From assembly GCA_050084985.1 (NCBI GenBank), contig JBITNC010000001.1, forward strand, positions 86,614,001-86,678,000: a stretch of 64,000 nucleotides of DNA, read 5' to 3'. Position 1 is the stretch's first letter; the number at the start of each line of letters is the position of its first letter. Below the pieces are notes generated by a model, which worked only from the letters and a program-made list of their open reading frames with translations, was not told the DNA's origin and made no database searches. The position numbers and the translations under genes are program-made. This document shows positions 1 to 12,659 of this stretch, in pieces. The stretch is from Nageia nagi. Lineage: Eukaryota; Pinophyta.

Positions 1-309
1 GAGTTACTATGGTCCTATGATGGGTGACTATGGTCCTATCCTACAGTGTGTACAAATGAATGACTCCATAATTGCAAAAGGAGTAATAAGCTCAAGTATC
101 AACTCTTGGTAAAATGATCAGGGTAAAACAAATGATTAATGACATAAGGTGATAAAACATCCAAAATTAGGATAAATACCTACACATAAGGTACCTTACC
201 CCAACCTAGAATGAATAATATGAAGGTGATCAAGATAACATGAGCAAACAAACATGAAATAAAGGATGGCAAGATGGACATGCAAAATGAAAAGCAAAAA
301 TCAAGAATA

Positions 310-1330
310 GAAACATTGAAGATGGATAATATTGATAGGATCAAGTTCTTCTTGTCCTTATAAATATATGATATGGTACATACTCAAATCAATATTATGC
401 TTGATGATATAATGATCAAGCCAATTAGGGGTGAACTTGTTCTTGAGAGGATGCTCTAGAAGGGATTGTTGTTGATTTTTCTTGATAACAAGGTCACTTC
501 CTTGAAACTCATAAGGCTATATCCTCTTGTTAAATTCTCTCTTGAGACTCTCTTGATAAATATTATGATATGCAATCACATTTATGTGTCTCTCATCAAG
601 CAAATTAAGGTTATCCAATTGATCCTGACAAGTCTCTTCATCATTGATAAGTTAAGAAAAATATGTAAGGGATATGAAGATCAAAAGATATGACATCCTC
701 AGCACTATATATAAGGTATAAAGGAGTATAATCCATGGGCATACAAATACTAGTGCAATATGCCTAGAAAGAATATGAGAGACACTCATTCCAATTATGA
801 TGATTATCATTAACAATTTTCTTGTGAATCATGATAATCATATTATTGGTTGATTTGATATGATCATTACCTTAAGGGTAATAAGGCATGGAAAATGATT
901 GTTTGATATTATATCAATTACACATCCTCCTCACATGTTGATTCTTGAAATTAGGACCATTATCAGTAAGGATCCTAAAAGGAATACCTAATCAACATAT
1001 GATATGAGTATCTATAAAAGTGTGATTTTGGGACCCATAATAGAGACTAAAGGAACAACCTTGAACCACTTAGTAAGGTACTCAATGGTAGTGATAATGA
1101 ACTTATGACCACTAGAGAAAGGAGGCACAAACTAATTGATAAGATCAAAACCCCATTAGGGGAAAGATCACATGGCCTAGATAGGATGAAGAGGTTGAGA
1201 TAGGATATGCTAAAGATGAGGATGCTACTAACACTTGACACACTTCTTTATATACTCATTATAATCATTTTCCATGGTGGGATAGTAATAATTTATCTAT
1301 AGGATAAATATATCGATACTAATATCATTA
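310..1330 (-). pseudogene. Element D integrase remnant
   Basis: Reading the minus strand leftward from about 1330 gives a gypsy integrase N-terminal stretch resembling YYYPTMENDYNEYIKKCVKC, the zinc-binding CxxC end. A core stretch follows with WGFDLIN and HKFIITTIEYLTKWFKVVPL (about 1160-1060), and a C-terminal stretch reading EFQGSDLVIKK and FTPNWLDHYIIKHN (about 520-390). Integrase would insert the cDNA into the chromosome. Several stops interrupt the frame, mostly TAG. No chromodomain is visible after the C-terminal domain. Family assignment is secure; exact ends are approximate. Confidence 0.8.
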
Positions 1331-1799
1331 AAGTGTCCACCATAAATGCCATCATGATAATCTAAAATGGTAATTTGTTAGTCACAAAGCTCAAGATAAT
1401 GAAGAAGGACTCCATCTAAAGATCACTTATAGAGGACATCACCTAAAATGATGTATAAAGTAGCATGATGCTTAAAATTGTGCTTCTTATTAGGAGACAT
1501 ATCAAGAGGAATAGAATTCCAATTGAGGTACTTGTGAAGTTACTTGTACCTCAAGTCTGGAGACTTGATCAAAATCTCATTGATGCTAGCATTGATGAGG
1601 GGAGAATATGAAGCTAACTTGAGGAATTACTCCTTAATAGTCACAACTTCCACATGTTGAACACATTAATGAGGATTAGGTGGAATAAGTGGCCCTAAAT
1701 AATCCATAGTATGTGCAATCAATTGGAATACCTAGGGGATGACTTGATCTTATAAGATTTAAAGCACTTGAGGATTTTGATGATATCCTCTTTATAAAT

Positions 1800-2018
1800 C
1801 ATAAAGAGTTCATTATGATATTGATAAAATCAAAGGATTTGATTAACAACTAAGAGAGAATCACCATATATCATGAGTCTCTCTATATTGAGCTTAATGG
1901 CATCCCTAAGACCTAGGATCAAGGCTTCATACTTTGTATTTTTATTAGTGCAAGTAAAAGCTAGCTTAAAGCAATAAGGGATAGGGAAACCTTGGTGCAT
2001 GAAGAATATAACTCTCAC
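1800..2018 (-). pseudogene. Element D archaeal-type RNase H domain (aRNH)
   Basis: A minus-strand reading frame contains KLAFTCTNKNTKYEALILGL and DAIKLNIERLMIYGDSLLVV. These match the TNxxAEYEAL and GDSxLVxxQ blocks of the archaeal-type RNase H found as a second RNase H in plant Tat elements. The second block keeps the catalytic Asp (GDS) and the first keeps Glu in YEAL. It lies downstream of RT and the gypsy RNase H and upstream of integrase. The N-terminal strand carrying the first catalytic Asp is not intact. Element A carries a domain of the same type in a different position, between protease and RT. Confidence 0.78.
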
Positions 2019-2361
2019 ACCACCCCTTTGTTCATACTTGGATTAATAAAAATACATATTCATGTTTAATTCCTCATGAATATTGACAAACTCTTCCTCT
2101 TCATAAAATTTAAATATATCCTCATCAAGGAAAATGATATTCAAAGGAGATTTGTTAAGCAAGGATGCTTCATCCAATTGATCCATTATGACATGAACCT
2201 TAATGGATTTCTAATTAACAAACCCAAGGTCAAACAATGATAAAAGCATGAGCTACTTAGATATATGAGAATTATGATAAGTCCTTCTCATCATATATTA
2301 GAGTGGATTAGCATGGGAAATTACTTATATTGTATTATTATGCATATAATGATGGAATTTC

Positions 2362-3490
2362 TTAGCTACAAAGATAATGGAAAGCACAATATGCTCTCTC
2401 TCTCTCTCTCTCTCTTATATATATATATATATATATACACCTAACCTCATAATATACTAGAGTGTGACTAAGGTAATAGATAGCTTGATCCTTGACTTGA
2501 TCATTCTTTTGGGCAAGCATGACACCTAAAGCAAAATTGATTACCAATAGGTAAAGGTAGAAAGGGAGACCATTAATAGGATGGATCAAGATAGGAAGAG
2601 TGATGATATAGTGCTTAAAGTCATTAAAATCTTGTTGGCACTTCTCATTCCACTAGAAAGATAATTCCCTTGTTTAAAAGCTTGTTGAAATATGATACTT
2701 ATCTAAAAGTTAAGCTATGAAATGATGAATATCTTGGATTTTACCTTGAATACTTCTTAAGGTTTTGATATCATTAGGAGGAGGCATATCAATGATGAAC
2801 TTGATCTTTTTAGGATCAATCTCAATGCCTTATAGCTTGGAGATGATAAAACCTAAAAGCTTACCTAACATTACACCAAAGATACACTTATTAGGATTCA
2901 ACCTAACATTATGCTCAAGAAGATAATGAAATACCTTATGAAGAACTTCCTAATGTCCTTCATGTGTATTATACTTTGCTAAAATATCATTAACATAATA
3001 TTTCACAATGTCATACATCATATCTTGGAAGATATAGGTCATGGCTCTTTGATAAGTTACACCAACATTCTTAAGATTGAAAGGCACAACCCAATAGCAA
3101 TAAGTCCCCCAAGGGGTGGTGAAGGCTATCTTATGTTGATCTTTGGGACTAACCTAAATGTGGTTATAGCATGAAAAATCATCCATAAGAGATATCACCT
3201 CATACCTTACAGTATTATCAACTAAGATATCAATATTGTGTAGAGGAAAATCATCCTTAGGACATGCTTGGTTAAGCTCAAGAAAATCCATACAAATATG
3301 GATGCAACCATCAAATTGACTAACAAGTATGATATTGGAAAACCACTTGGGGTAATCTATAGGTTAGATGAAGGGAGCCTTCAAAATATTTTGAAGCTCA
3401 TCCTTGATCAACAGGGATTGGAGTGGATTGACTTTCCTAGGTTTTTGCTTGATTAGTTTAGCATCAAGATAAGTTATGATGTTATGCACC
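2362..3490 (-). pseudogene. Element D reverse transcriptase plus gypsy RNase H
   Basis: The minus strand shows RT blocks in order: PFIxPIDYPKWFSNIILV, DFLELNQACPKDDFPLHNID, TPWGTYCYWVVPFNLKNVGV, TYQRAMTYIFQDM, then YYVNDILA in place of the catalytic YVDD, and FLLEHNVRLNPNKCIFGV-like sequence. The connection and RNase H follow with YLYLLVINFALGVMLAQKND and QAIYYLSHTLVYYEVRC. RT copies the RNA into cDNA; the RNase H removes the RNA strand. One catalytic Asp is changed to Asn and the frame has several stops, so it is inactive. The RNase H frame runs into a CT/AT microsatellite at about 2395-2438. Confidence 0.85.
2395..2438. repeat. Compound microsatellite (CT)n(AT)n
   Basis: A pure CT run of about 21 bases passes directly into an AT run of about 22 bases. 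It lies inside the element D RNase H frame, so it expanded after the element had died, or it replaced part of the domain. The odd YIYIYIRERERERA peptide in that frame is only the translation of this repeat. Confidence 0.95.
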
Positions 3491-4990
3491 ATAAGGTTTG
3501 GATCTAATATTGGTATATCATCATAACTAAAAGCAAAAAGCTTATAATACTTGACTAAGATGGATCTAGCTAGCTCATGTTCAAACTCATAAAGACATCA
3601 TCAACATAAATGATATAAGTGTTTTTAGAATCATCACTAATGTTGATCTCAACTAGGCCCCCAACATGCATATGATACCATTCTTCAAGTTTCATAAGGA
3701 TAGGAAGATATGACTAATCATCTTTGGTAGGATAAAAAATAGATTACACAAAACTTGACAATAATGCATCATCAATAGAAAAATGAGGGGGATGATAAAT
3801 ATTACATGGTGAAAAGAATATTGATGGTGGCAAGAAGAAATACATGAATTTAGGATTGACTACAATCAAAGAGTCACCATCAAGGAGATGATAAAAAAGA
3901 TCTAACACATGAAGAGAGACACTGTTGATAGAAATAAACATGTTTGAAGACAAAGGGTTATAAAAAAAATCCCAATAAAAAGAATAATATGATGAGACAA
4001 GATTAGAAGGATCAAAATAAAAACCAATATCATCAACATCAAAATACTAATCATGAATGTCAAGATTGACAAACTACTCTTCAAGCATAAAAGATTTGGG
4101 ACCCTTAAAAGCAAGGCCTTGTTTGTCATGAATAACTTAAAAATTACTTTGAAAGGAATGAATCATATCTTGATCATACTTTCCTAATACATAAACTTAC
4201 CATTTACAATGTTCAAAATATTATTAAATAAAATTAGGACAAGATAAGTAATCAATCTTAGCACAAAACTTTTCTTTCAAAAGGATGGTCAAAATGAGCA
4301 TCAAATGAAGAATCAACACCATCATAAATGAAAAAAGATTGCTTAGGAATTCATCCTAAGGGAATCATAGACCCAATAATAATGGAGGCATCATGAAGTG
4401 GTTCAAAATCCCTAACTAATTGGATATTACATGATACATACTCAGTTTGATATTCCCCTAGATTGAGGTTGGCATATTACACCAAAATAGGCTAAGGATT
4501 AGAATCATCATCATCATCATCCTTATTTTGGGTGACATGATCAAATTAAGAAACATGACACTCTTCCTCTTAGTAAGGTCAAAATGGCATGTATTATGAT
4601 TGATAAAGGTCATGAGGTGAGGGAATTTGATTATAGTATTAAGGTTGGGTGGCCTTGAGTTGAGGCTTCTTGACTTGGGCCCTCAAACTTGATGATTGTG
4701 ATGATGAAGACTTAATGGGTGATTTAACATTAGGATGTGGAGAGCTAAGGTACATCCAATGGATGTGATGAAGATTAAGGTATTAATATAAGATATTGAT
4801 TAGGATGAGGATGCTAGGATTGGGAATCTTGTGAACTAGATGATGCTTGATTGGGATTATTGTTCATAAGGATAGTGATGGAAAACAAACTTGACATAGA
4901 AAATGGATCGAAATCTTGAATAATGTTACAATGAATAAAGGGGTTTGAATCCATTGGAATGAAATGTGTCTTACCACTGTACAAGTACTT
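3491..4990 (-). other. Element D linker between protease and RT, badly decayed
   Basis: The stretch lies between recognisable protease and RT of element D. Short minus-strand open segments exist (3744-3953 and 3902-4129), but I recognise no domain in them. In Tat elements this interval is usually a poorly conserved acidic spacer, so lack of similarity is expected. A short GAT/TCA-rich repeat sits at about 4505-4525. I see no independent gene here. Confidence 0.5.
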
Positions 4991-4993
4991 GAA

Positions 4994-5191
4994 TCAACCA
5001 TGCCTTGATGATAAGACACCCTCCATCTCATCAATCCAAGGTTGGCCTAAAAGAATGTTATATTGCATCTCACCCTTAACAACATGATAAGTTGAAGGAA
5101 CTGATCTCACTTTGACAATAATAGGAATCACCACATATAAAGTATTGTTAAAGGCCCAGATGGCCAAAGTGGGAGCACTCAAGTATGACAT
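4994..5191 (-). pseudogene. Element D aspartic protease, C-terminal part
   Basis: The minus-strand frame reads LAIWAFNNTLYVVIPIIVKV, then STYHVVKGEMQYNILLGQPW and IDEMEGVLSSRHG. The segment with NILLGQPWI is the conserved C-terminal protease block (ILLGRPW type) of Ty3/gypsy proteases, which mature the Gag-Pol polyprotein. The N-terminal DTG loop should lie at about 5250-5350 but is not readable in the same frame. It sits between gag (right) and the linker/RT (left), as expected. Confidence 0.7.
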
Positions 5192-5572
5192 AGGTAGATC
5201 AAGATTCTAAAGTGACACTATGGATACCATATTGATAGTTGATCCCTCCTCATTCATGACTCTCTTAACTCCTTTACCATCTATATATGCTACAATGTAA
5301 ATAGATGGATGTTTCTTAAATGATCTTGGGGTATGATATACCTCATCCATATAGAAAGTGATAGAATGCCTCATATATTATTCAAGTGTCACACAAAAAT
5401 ACATAACGTTATTAGGATCATCATTACATAACTCAATGGTATTAAGTATATCATTCAAGGCATCCCTATGAGCCTTGGATTATTACAAAAAATATCATAA
5501 GGACAACTTAGTAGGAGTTAATCACAATTATTAATCCAACTAATTATGAATTGTAATGGTTGGTTTGGAAGG

Positions 5573-6807
5573 TTATGATGATACTTGTATATTGAATGGT
5601 TGTGTGGGTTGTTTTGCTCTTGTCTCTCTAGGTGGAGGTGCTCTTTCACCTCTCCTTCTTATGCATGTAGCAATATAAATTGGATCTATGCCACTCATAT
5701 AAACAAAATTAGTGGGTAAGGTACCACCATGCTTTACTTTTCTTGACATGGAAGCCATGGTACTCACCTTGCTTATGTTTTTACCATACCTTAGTAAAGG
5801 ATTTTGATATACCCCCAAATCCCTATTAGGTTGAGCGTAGGGTGTTCCTATGGATACATGAACATTGTCAATTAATCTTTGAATCATAGCCCTCAAATGT
5901 TAACACTTGTTAGTTGCATATCATAATTGATAATGGAAGGTACAAAACTCATCATCCCTATACTTTATGTCCTTGCACCATTAGGGTCCTTTTATCTAAT
6001 CTCAGAAAGTGTAACTAGTCAAACATCTAAAAGCTTCTTGAGTATATCCTCAATAAGATCTACTAATGGTGTCCAATTACTTTATTATTGTTGTGGTTTC
6101 CTTGGTGATATAAGAGGTCTTGGTTGATTATTAAATTGATTTCCTTGATTATATTTCCCTTGATCTTGTTGTTGGTATTGGTTTCTTGGTTGGTTGTTCC
6201 TTTGCCTAAGAGGTACTAGTTGTAAGATAGGTTGTGCTTGATTAACTACATATGTGACTTAGTTTTCTTATGGTCTAGGTTGAGATTGGTTGGAATTTCT
6301 ACCATTGTTGTGATTTTTTTATTATTATTATCCTTATTCCTTAGCCTTATTTTACCCTCTTGGATTTTGGATTCTTCAATGATCTTTGATTGAGCTAAGG
6401 TATCTTAAAAAGTACAATTCCTTTGAATTTTTAAGATAAAAGAAATATGGTTATTGCAACTCCTAGAGAAAAACTTGACCAACTTTTCTTAAGGTAATGT
6501 ATAGGGCATATCAATAACAACCACTCTCCAATGAAACACATAATCAGATATTAACTCATCACCAAATTAGGATAACTTGCTTAAATCTGTGATAGAAGCT
6601 CTCTTTCTAATGTTTATGCCAAAATGATCTAGAAATTGATTATCTAATTGGTCAAAAAAGAAGATAATATCCTAAGGCAAGTTATTATACCAATCCAAGG
6701 CTTGCCCCACCAAGGTCATAGGAAAGGTTCTTAACATAAAAACATCATCATTAGCTATGATATAGCAAGAGTACTTAAATTGCCTTAGATGTTCCTTAAG
6801 ATCCTCC
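5573..6807 (-). pseudogene. Element D gag, central and C-terminal part
   Basis: Reading leftward from 6802 the minus strand gives a capsid-like retrotransposon gag domain: RTFPMTLVGQALDWYNNLP, FFDQLDNQFLDHFGINIRKR, ELISDYVFHWRVVVIDMPYT and KLVKFFSRSCNNHISFIL, with occasional TAG/TAA stops. Nearer 5896-5573 an open segment contains PLLRYGKNISKVSTMASMSR and a Pro/Arg-rich tail. Gag would form the particle. The gene is interrupted at 6807 by element A and resumes at 20869, where the N-terminal part lies. Confidence 0.78.
6803..6807. repeat. Target-site duplication CCTCC, left of element A
   Basis: CCTCC directly precedes the TG start of the left LTR at 6808. The same five bases follow the right LTR at 20864-20868. 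A 5-bp duplication is the usual product of LTR-retrotransposon insertion and fixes the ends of element A. Confidence 0.88.
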
Positions 6808-7311
6808 TGTTGATCGATATAGCATAACCTCAAGGGTTTGGTCTAGTTGTGTTCTCCACTTCCTACAATGGTAGGTTCTTTGAAAGTCCAAAAGGTGGTG
6901 GGGATGCACTCATGTTGGTTTTTTACTAAATCTCCAATTTATAGGCTAGTTCCTATCTATATTTAAGGTCAAAAGTAATAGGAAAGGAATACAAATATGA
7001 AGAATTATAGGAAAGAGATAAGCAAATAAATAACTAAAATAGGAACTTCACAACCTAGGCATTGCATAACAGGTAGCAATCCATAGCCAAGATTAAGATT
7101 AGTAGACTATCTCACACTTTAGGTCTCGTAATCACAATACACAACCATAATTTGAAGAAAACATTCCACATATAACATTCACAAAAGCAATAATAGCCAC
7201 TTTATTGCAAGAGGGCAAGCATTGTCTATTTGCATTATCATATGTGAATTGCTTTTACATATTAGAATAAATTTACTAAAATGTTTGATGTTCTTAATTT
7301 TTAAAACTAGC

Positions 7312-7319
7312 TATTTATA
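7312..7319 (-). promoter_or_regulatory. LTR TATA box, element A 3' LTR
   Basis: The minus strand reads TATAAATA. The same octamer occurs at the corresponding place in the right LTR (19363-19370) and in both LTRs of element C. A one-base variant, TATAAATG, is in solo LTR B (30683-30690). Conservation across four diverged copies supports a core promoter role. Confidence 0.75.
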
Positions 7320-7963
7320 CAGCTTCCCCTCCCCTTTGGGTGGTTGGATCTCATTAATGTACATTACTACTAGAATTGAATGAAATAACTATAATAACAC
7401 TATTTACATAAATTCTACAACTATGCTAGATTATATAGTGAATAAGTACTAATCAACATTAATCATCTAAACTATCTAGGGATTTATAACTTCTAGTTAA
7501 CCATGTCTATAGAGTTGCAATCTTTCTAACATGTCATTCACTGCTCTTTTCTCTACCGTTTAGCTGATTGAATATAACACTATTACTGATTGAAGGTAGT
7601 ACTATAGCTAATTGAGCAATTATTTGATTGCACATTGATTGGTACAATTTGGTTGTATGCTTTACTAGCCTCCATTTACTTCTCTACAATCTTTATGATC
7701 TCTACTATGGATGTCAGTAATTAGAGTAATGATGGTTGGTAGACATTATAATCACTTGGATTGAGAAGAATTACCATTGTTATGTGGAAATAAGTTGGTG
7801 TTAACAAATTAACAGGGCCTTAAGAGTTAAACACTTAAAATGAAGTGGACTTGGGTGTTCTTTCTCATGCATTACTCTTCCACTTGGCAAGCTCTATGTT
7901 CTTCTTCTACGCTCTGTTGATGATCTGATTATTTTGAGACCTACTTATTTTTACCAAAATTTA

Positions 7964-8306
7964 TGACATCATCCTTCAAAATCATTGGGCTTTATTGATA
8001 TTTTGATTTGACTGGAACCCATTAATTCTAGCTATAAATTATGACATCATCTCTCAAAATCCCTAGGTACCATTTATATTTTGATTCAATTGAGACTCAT
8101 TAATTTTAGATGAAAATCATGAGATCATCTCCTAGACTTGGTGAGATCTATAGAAATTCTGATTTCTTTGGGACCCACTTATTTTTACCAAAATTGTGTG
8201 ATGTCACCTCCTAAAATCATTGGGCTCTATTGATATTCTTCAAGAATCTACACTCATTACTATCTATTCTAGGACCCATTGATTTTGATCAAAAACTATG
8301 ATGTCA
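7964..8306 (-). promoter_or_regulatory. Array of five TGACGTCA-derived octamers in U3 of element A (left LTR)
   Basis: Octamers at 7964 (TGACATCA), 8042 (TGACATCA), 8120 (TGAGATCA), 8199 (TGATGTCA) and 8299 (TGATGTCA) recur at steps of 78, 78, 79 and 100 bp. Each sits inside a longer repeat unit built on a GGACCCA-TTAATTTTA-like phrase, then the octamer, then a phrase ending near GGGCTCTATTGATATT. The array lies upstream of the TATA box in transcription sense. TGACGTCA is the known palindromic site of many plant bZIP factors; use by this element is inferred. Confidence 0.72.
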
Positions 8307-8879
8307 TACTTCTAAATCATCGGGTACTATTGGAATAATTCAAAAGTTGAATTATGAATCTATACAAGTTTTGGACATTTATGCTAATAATTCCTAGAGA
8401 CTCTAAGGTAATAAATATGACTTTAGGAACTTTTACATACATAACTTCTTGAGTATACTAGAGAATATGACATGATTTTCAAGGACTTTCAACTCCTAGT
8501 TACTAAAGAATAAAAGAATACAAATATTGATACAAGTTTTATTGACATAACTCCCTAGTAACCTTATTTACATAATTCCTAGGTACTAAAGAATGACAAA
8601 ACTCTTAGATGAATTTATTTACTAAAAAAAATGACTCCTGATAGTCTAAGGAAAAGTAATGATAAGAGGGGAAGAATTTATACAAAAATATTACAAGTCA
8701 TGAAGACTCTAAAAGAATAGTGTTCCCCCCTAGGTACTCTTATATACATAGCTCCTGGGTACTAAAGAATGAAATAATAAAGAATGAAAAATAGTAGAAT
8801 TACCCAAATTTTGAGTGTTATTATGGAGGAATACAATCTTCTAGTAGCTCTTAGGGGTCTTCACCTATTGGAGAAAACA

Positions 8880-11800
8880 ACCAATTAATTGCTACCACAG
8901 TGACTTGCCCTAAAGTAGATTTGGTTGTAGTCTCTATTGCTACCATCATGTATTATGGGAGGAATGCCTGCATCTTTTTATTTAGTTCACTCAAATATTT
9001 ATGATCAACTTGTGAGAGTATGAGGGATACCTTAATCTTCTTAGTATCTACTTTGAACCTTTCCAATACACCACTTAGCTTTTTAGCATGTAAAAATTTT
9101 ATAATAGCTTCCTGAGCCAACTCATTTATTTGTTGTAGATCTGAGATTTTGTTTCAAAAAAAGATTGTTCCAAAAATTGAATGGTATTGGCTACCTAATT
9201 GATAGCACTACCTTGTACATTCTACTCTTCCCATATTTTGGGAGCTTTTATTTCAACTAAAGAATTAAAAAATTTGTTAATAAATCCCAACTCTGTTATG
9301 AGTTGGTGTTTATTTATGTCCATGTTGAATGCTAAACTCTTGAGATCATAAATTTCTTGGATTCTTTTCTGATATGACTATTTAGGCTTGGAAGAGATTG
9401 TTGCAAACTTGTTTTTAGTTAGTATTCTTAATCAAACCTACATCCTTTCTAAAACCTTTCTATTTATATATAGAGCTAGCTTATGAAGAGCACTTTGAAC
9501 ATGAAATTCTTTAATGGCCTATATAGCTTCCTCTTTGAGTAGATGCAAGTGAGATAATGTTATCATTCTATCACCAACTTGTTCTACCAAGGATTTTCTA
9601 AAATTCTTCACTAGCAATAATAGTTTTGCATTATCTTTTAATATAACTTTATTCACTACATTGATAGTCTACATATCAACCTTGATTTGCTTTATCTTCT
9701 AAGCATCCATGACTGTAACTTGATTCTTGAGCTCTTCTATCACTTGGTTCGTAATGTCTAACTCAGCTCTTGATGTTACCATGCTCTTATCAAATTTAAT
9801 CTTCTATTTCTCAAGCTTTATAATTAAATCTTTATTCTTATTCTACAACCTAGCTATTATCTTATCCTTAAAGGAGAAATCCTTCTTATATTGATCAATA
9901 TTTTTATTCAATTTCTCTATTTTAGTCTCCATTGATAGAAGACTCTTTCTAGGTACCATTGAAGTGTTCACCAAAAACTTGGATTGATCAATAGCTGGTG
10001 CACTCTATATATTTACATTTATTACAGCCATGGGAGTTAGCTCCAAATGCCCTTGTTTGAAAGGCATCTAAGCAATTTTCATATCCCCCATCTCTGTTAC
10101 TTTGCTCAAGATTCTTGACTATTGCTCAGGGAGCACAGGAGATTTTTTTATAAAAGTTGCCTAATCAATGGGATCTATAATTTGTGTAGACAAAATAGAA
10201 TTTTTTCATCTTGCAAGGTAATAGGAATAAAAGAATGAGTGGGAATTATTTCACCTGTAATAGGCATCTCAACTTGTTGAGTTCATTGGGACTATCAAGA
10301 AGGAGTGAATTACTAGGCTTTTGGTTTAGGTTTGGCCTCTTCCATTACCTCACCTAGTTACTCAAGCTTATTCATTAGGCCTAAGTCTTTCTTTTGAATT
10401 CATCATCATCTCCTGTCCCTCCTCTAGGTGCCATTGCTATTATCTTTCTAGCCTCAAGTACACTTTCCCCACCTTATGGAATTTGGCTCTATTCCTCTAT
10501 TAAGGTTTCTTCCTACTATTGTTCCTAGGCTTATTCTACACCACCAGCTTCTGTATCTTATGGCTCTTTAAACTCTTCTAGATTAAAAAATTTTACTTCT
10601 TATATGACCACCTTTGTAACTTCTTCCTTTGCCTTTGAAGGTGAAGCTATAGTCATTTGTGACTATGACCTTGCTGTAGTTAATTGGGGCTTTTTCATGG
10701 ACTTTTGCTCCTTCTCTAATTTCTACTCCTTTTGAGAAAGAGTTTGAATTTTTTTTTCTTATTGGGATAAGGTTCCCAAGAAGAAGTGGTGGTGTCCAAA
10801 GGATCTTATTGTCCCTTCTTTGGTACTTGAACCATGCTATATGTTTGCTCTATTTTCCATGTCTTCTCCTCTATAGCAAGTTTCTTGCAAAAGTGAAGAG
10901 AAAGAGGTTGTCCCAACTCTGGTAGAGGGTCTTTAGAATACTTTGCCTCCTAATATTTTCATATTTGAATTTTTCAAATATTTCACCTTCAATGTGGTAA
11001 ATTTTTGTGGTGTATTCAAATTTAAATCTTGTAAAATAATGAATTTTATTGGCACCCCACCTAAGATATGCTAATTGGGTGAGGACCTCTAGGATGAGGA
11101 TAAAATCTTACCTCTTATTATCCCAATTCCTATACTTTCTTATTCCTTTTAGAACCATCTAGGCTTTATTTAAATGTACAAATTCCCAATCTAGGTACAA
11201 TTCTACCTCTTGCTCTATTTTATTTATAAAATACTCAATATGGGGCCTACTATCATGGATGAATGCTATGCATTTCTTGCTAATCCTTATTAATTATGTT
11301 ATTTCCCTTGATGGGTCATACATCCATACAATTTCTATTTTATCTAATTTGAAATTTTATACAATAAATTGGGTAATACTATTTGTACATCCTATTTCTA
11401 ATAGAGTGAAATTTTCAGTAAATGTTGATATATTTACAATAGATTTGAAATTGCCCCTAGCTCCATATATACTCTCTATAGCACAAATTTGCCCACTAAT
11501 TTATATTGAATATAATTGGAGGGTAACATACTTGGAAAAAAAGAAAGGTTTTTCAAAATATCCATACCTTATTATTATGATGTGATTTTTTAAGAAATAC
11601 CAATCATCAATTTTATTCCTACCTTGTAGCTCCCTTATTGTGCTCTTGCATAGCCTACTAGGGAGTTTTCTAATCAAAATTTTCACTACGATTGCATAGA
11701 ACTTATCCATAAACTCATAGTAGGATCCATGTAAATTGGTCAAAACTAGAACCATTAGGTCAATTGGCATCGACATAGCATTGGAACTAGTTGGCTCAAT

Positions 11801-12659
11801 TGGGAGCCTCACCTCTATAAGTTTTTCCAAATTTTGATGAAAAAAAAGCCACTAGAGATAGGAAGAATGTCTGAAATCTAATTTTTCTATTTTGAATAAA
11901 CATCCCTTAAATTCTCTAATTATTAAAGCTAAGAAATCATAAACAAACATGGGCTTTTGAGATATTATAGGCCATGAGCACCATGGCTTCATCTGCTTTT
12001 ATTTGGACCTTCTTTCCTAGAATGATCATGAGTGCCTGTAGTACTTTTATATCTTTCCTTCTTTCAAAAAGAGCTATTTGATAGCTTGGCAAGAGTTTTG
12101 ATTTCCTACTATCCTGGTATCTCTCACTGATCCATCTTAGCATCTCATCTTGATCGATGTAAAAATCATATTTCTTCTTTTTCAAATCAATTTATTTTTT
12201 AACATGAAATGTCTAATTTGCTAGAATAGCAAATGCTTGGAAAATGGAGTCTAGAGAGTAATCTAGCATCACTTCAAACATTGGCTCAGAAGCATCTCCT
12301 TCTTTAGTGCTCTTGAACATACCAATTTGGTACCCCTTTTGATGATGCCTATGTGCTAGGGAGTATAAGAGCTCAGGGAAGGTGAAAGATTCATAAGGCA
12401 CATAATATGCCAAACCCTAATTGATCATGACATCTCTTCTAAAATGAGTAAGAGATTTCCCTTTTCTACTTACTTCAAGTGTCTTCACCTTCAAAAGAAC
12501 ATAGCTAGGATCAACTCTCCATATATCCATGTGATTAATTATTCCCATCTCAGTCCAATTCACTCTTGGTGCATTCTCAAGATATTCTTCTTGTAAAGAA
12601 CATACGTTAGTGTTAAGTTATTCTATTTTGGCTACAAAGGATGATTGAGAGGTCACCAT
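8880..12659 (-). pseudogene. Element A: long ORF remnant downstream of integrase (env position)
   Basis: After integrase the minus strand holds a long reading frame broken mainly by TAG. It starts at an ATG at 12659 (MVTSQSSFVAKIE) and includes AYYVPYESFTFPELLYSLAH (12410-12350) and KKKYDFYIDQDEMLRWISER (12180-12120). A Lys/Glu/Ser-rich linker follows at about 10.7-10.3 kb. A predicted coiled-coil, with KIEKLNKNIDQYKKDFSFKD near 9930 and many further charged heptad-like stretches, then runs to about 9.0 kb. It ends close to the 3' LTR. Plant Athila/Tat elements are known to carry extra ORFs here; I recognise no domain and see no convincing membrane segment or signal peptide. Function unknown. 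Confidence 0.6.

Larger units (their letters stand above)
6808..8835 (-). repeat. 3' LTR of element A
   Basis: Starts with TGTTGATCG and ends with GGAATACA on the plus strand, giving the TG...CA ends of an LTR. Base-by-base similarity to 18857-20863 runs the whole length and stops at both ends. Reading on the minus strand, U3 lies at about 8835-7320, a TATA box at 7319-7312, and R/U5 leftward to 6808. U3 contains five TGACGTCA-derived octamers. Confidence 0.93.

Noticed and set aside
11259-11585. Plus-strand ORF of 108 residues
   Set aside because: It lies opposite the env-position ORF of element A, has no recognisable domain and overlaps minus-strand coding character, so it is a shadow.
8880-12659. 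Envelope (viral entry) protein for the ORF downstream of integrase
   Set aside because: The position is suggestive, but I see no signal peptide, membrane anchor or fusion-type segment, so only 'unknown ORF in env position' is supported.
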